DNA of 5,785 nucleotides, from assembly GCA_016177245.1 (NCBI GenBank), contig JACOVR010000004.1:1-5785 (forward strand), written 5' to 3'. Below the pieces are notes generated by a model. That model was not told the DNA's origin and made no database searches. It saw only the letters and a program-made list of their open reading frames with translations. Below are positions 4,413-5,785 of this stretch, one piece after another. Position numbers and translations under genes: made by a program. This stretch comes from Candidatus Wildermuthbacteria bacterium. GTDB lineage: Bacteria > Patescibacteriota > Minisyncoccia > Minisyncoccales > UBA10102. The first letter of the stretch is position 1. Every line of letters starts with the position of its first letter.

Positions 4413-5785
4413 CTATTGTACCATGGGGATCATATCTCCCCAACTCGTCCCTGTCGACGCCTCCACCACAAGGGGAATGTCGAGTCGGCAAGCGGTTTCC
4501 ATGGCATGCCTGATGGGACCGAGGCACAAAGCAATCATCTCGCTCTTGATTTCAAAGAGTAGCTCATCGTGGAGCTGAAGAATCATCCTGACTCCTTCTT
4601 GAGACGAGAATGTTTTAAAAACCTCGACCATCGCCTTCTTTATGATGTCTGCAGCAGAACCCTGCACGGGGTGGTTGATTGCAGCCCTTTCTGCAGCGGC
4701 CCTGATGCGCGGGGTAGAAGAATCAATATCGGGAAGATACCGCTTCCTTCCCCACATGGTTTGCACATAGCCGTTTTTGTGCGCAAACTCTTTTGTTGCT
4801 TCCATGTACTCATGAATCTTTGGGAAACGGAGAAAATAGTTTTCGATAAAATCCTCTGCCTCTCCAAGCGATACGCCTGCCGATTCTGCAAATCCCCTTG
4901 CTCCCATGCCGTAGATGATTCCGAAGTTGAGCGCTTTTGCCCGGTAGCGGAGCTGGGGCGTCACCTTATCGGCGGGCACCCCAAATATTTCAGCTGCAGT
5001 AAGCGCGTGGATGTCTCTCCCCTCCCGGAACACTCTCTGCATCTTGGGTTCTTTCGCAAGATGGGCAATGATCCGCAGTTCCATTTGAGAATAGTCACAT
5101 GCGACAAACTTCCGTCCCTCTTGCGCAATGAATCCCTTGCGAATTTTCTTGGCCCAGTCGCCCTGCATGGGGATATTTTGAAGGTTTGGTTCTGAAGAAC
5201 TCATCCTGCCTGTTGCGGCCCCGAGCTGGTCGAAATGCGCATGGATCCTGTTGTTCTGGTCTGCCATTGCGGGCAGGGGCTCAACATACGTATTGAGGAG
5301 TTTCGCAAGTTCTCTCCATTTCAACACTTTCGCCACGACGGGGTGCGTTTCTTTCAGCTTTTGCAGTTCTGGCGATGCAGTGGAAACAACGCCGCCTGGC
5401 GTTTTGTGAAGGCCCTTGGGAGAAATGTCCAGCTTCACAAAAAGAATTTCTGAAAGCTGGCGCGGGGATTGCAGGTTAAACGCAGTGCCCACCATGCGGA
5501 ACACATCTTTTTCAATGCCTTCTAATTCTTTTTGAATATCTGCCCCCAGCGCCGTAAACCGCGAAGGATCGATCGCAATGCCTGCTTTCTCCATGGAAGC
5601 AACAACCGGGACAAGATCTTTTTCGAGTTCGTAAATTGTTCGCGAAAAAACACCCTCCTTGTACATTTTTTCAATGCGAGACATCACATCATTTCCAGAA
5701 TTATTTTCTCCAACGCGCCCCAGAAGAGTGCGGAATTCGTATCGCTCAAGAAGTTCGCGCGCCTTGGCAGTGTTCAACCCGCTCC
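4413..5785 (-). CDS. polA: DNA polymerase I, C-terminal polymerase part (5' end outside window)
   Basis: This is the family A repair polymerase that fills excision gaps and replaces Okazaki primers. It is open at the right edge; 456 codons are visible. Numbering the L (TTG, 5777) as residue 1, the first 20 residues (NTAKARELLERYEFRTLLG) match the C-terminal end of the 5' nuclease domain. The polymerase domain then begins almost at once: ELEKDLVPVVASMEKAGIAID (50-70), palm and thumb, TGRMSSSEPNLQNIP (189-203), motif A DYSQMELR with D228 and E233, motif B R277-x3-K281-x3-F285-x3-YG (O-helix, F285 at the Taq F667 position), and motif C LQLHDELLFE with D404 and E405. The 3'-5' exonuclease-like domain expected between them is missing. 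The TTG is not a true start because the homology continues upstream. TAG stop, 4 bases before the receiver gene. Its promoter is outside the window. Confidence 0.96.
   Translation of the reverse strand, partial: SGLNTAKARELLERYEFRTLLGRVGENNSGNDVMSRIEKMYKEGVFSRTIYELEKDLVPVVASMEKAGIAIDPSRFTALGADIQKELEGIEKDVFRMVGTAFNLQSPRQLSEILFVKLDISPKGLHKTPGGVVSTASPELQKLKETHPVVAKVLKWRELAKLLNTYVEPLPAMADQNNRIHAHFDQLGAATGRMSSSEPNLQNIPMQGDWAKKIRKGFIAQEGRKFVACDYSQMELRIIAHLAKEPKMQRVFREGRDIHALTAAEIFGVPADKVTPQLRYRAKALNFGIIYGMGARGFAESAGVSLGEAEDFIENYFLRFPKIHEYMEATKEFAHKNGYVQTMWGRKRYLPDIDSSTPRIRAAAERAAINHPVQGSAADIIKKAMVEVFKTFSSQEGVRMILQLHDELLFEIKSEMIALCLGPIRHAMETACRLDIPLVVEASTGTSWGDMIPMVQ

Noticed and set aside
5775..5777. 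TTG as the start of a short PolA (Klenow-like protein without 5' nuclease)
   Set aside because: The residues around it match the end of the 5' nuclease domain, and the frame continues open to the window edge.
1..5785. Alternative genetic code (TGA as glycine, as in some CPR lineages), suggested by absence of TGA stops
   Set aside because: All genes are full-length without in-frame TGA, and six stops are too few to infer that TGA is reassigned.

Overview
The window holds five complete genes and two genes cut by its edges. All have bacterial housekeeping or signalling functions, and most concern DNA repair and replication. The gene content and style point to a Candidate Phyla Radiation bacterium (Patescibacteria, Parcubacteria-like). 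The reasons are very tight packing, no recognisable Shine-Dalgarno sequences, a lone receiver protein with CPR-style sequence, a PaaX/Cas2-like regulator of a type I recall from these genomes, and streamlined versions of UvrB, the pol III delta subunit and PolA. This assignment is inference from family knowledge, not from a marker gene. Genes are complete under the standard bacterial code, and all six visible stop codons are TAA or TAG.

Layout. Positions 1-226 (minus) are the 5' part of ruvA (Holliday junction branch migration), running off the left edge. It is divergent from uvrB (241-2142, plus; nucleotide excision repair) across only 14 bases, where two candidate promoters overlap on opposite strands. 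A 119-base gap after uvrB carries an 11-bp tandem array and then an extended -10 promoter. Next comes a 197-residue winged-helix plus Cas2-like-fold protein (2262-2855, plus). A 27-bp direct repeat (23/27 identical) brackets this gene. A 101-base gap holds a strong extended -10 promoter for rpsT (2957-3220, plus; ribosomal protein S20), predicted to give a leaderless mRNA.

The right half is a minus-strand cluster read polA (5785 to 4413, N-terminus outside the window), then a stand-alone response regulator receiver (4408-4043), then holA (4042-3215; clamp loader delta subunit). These three genes are separated by 4 and 0 bases and are almost certainly one operon. holA ends convergently with rpsT, the two reading frames overlapping by 6 bases, and hairpins there can terminate transcription in both directions.

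Functionally, RuvA, UvrB and PolA belong to recombination or excision repair, and PolA and HolA to DNA synthesis. The receiver protein inside the polymerase operon and the Cas2-like regulator are the possible control elements. The most noteworthy observations are the repeat architecture around the Cas2-like gene, the absence of a 3'-5' exonuclease-like domain in PolA, an internal deletion in HolA domain III, and the pattern of promoters placed so close to start codons that mRNAs should be leaderless or nearly so. There is no CRISPR array, insertion sequence, tRNA or rRNA in the window.
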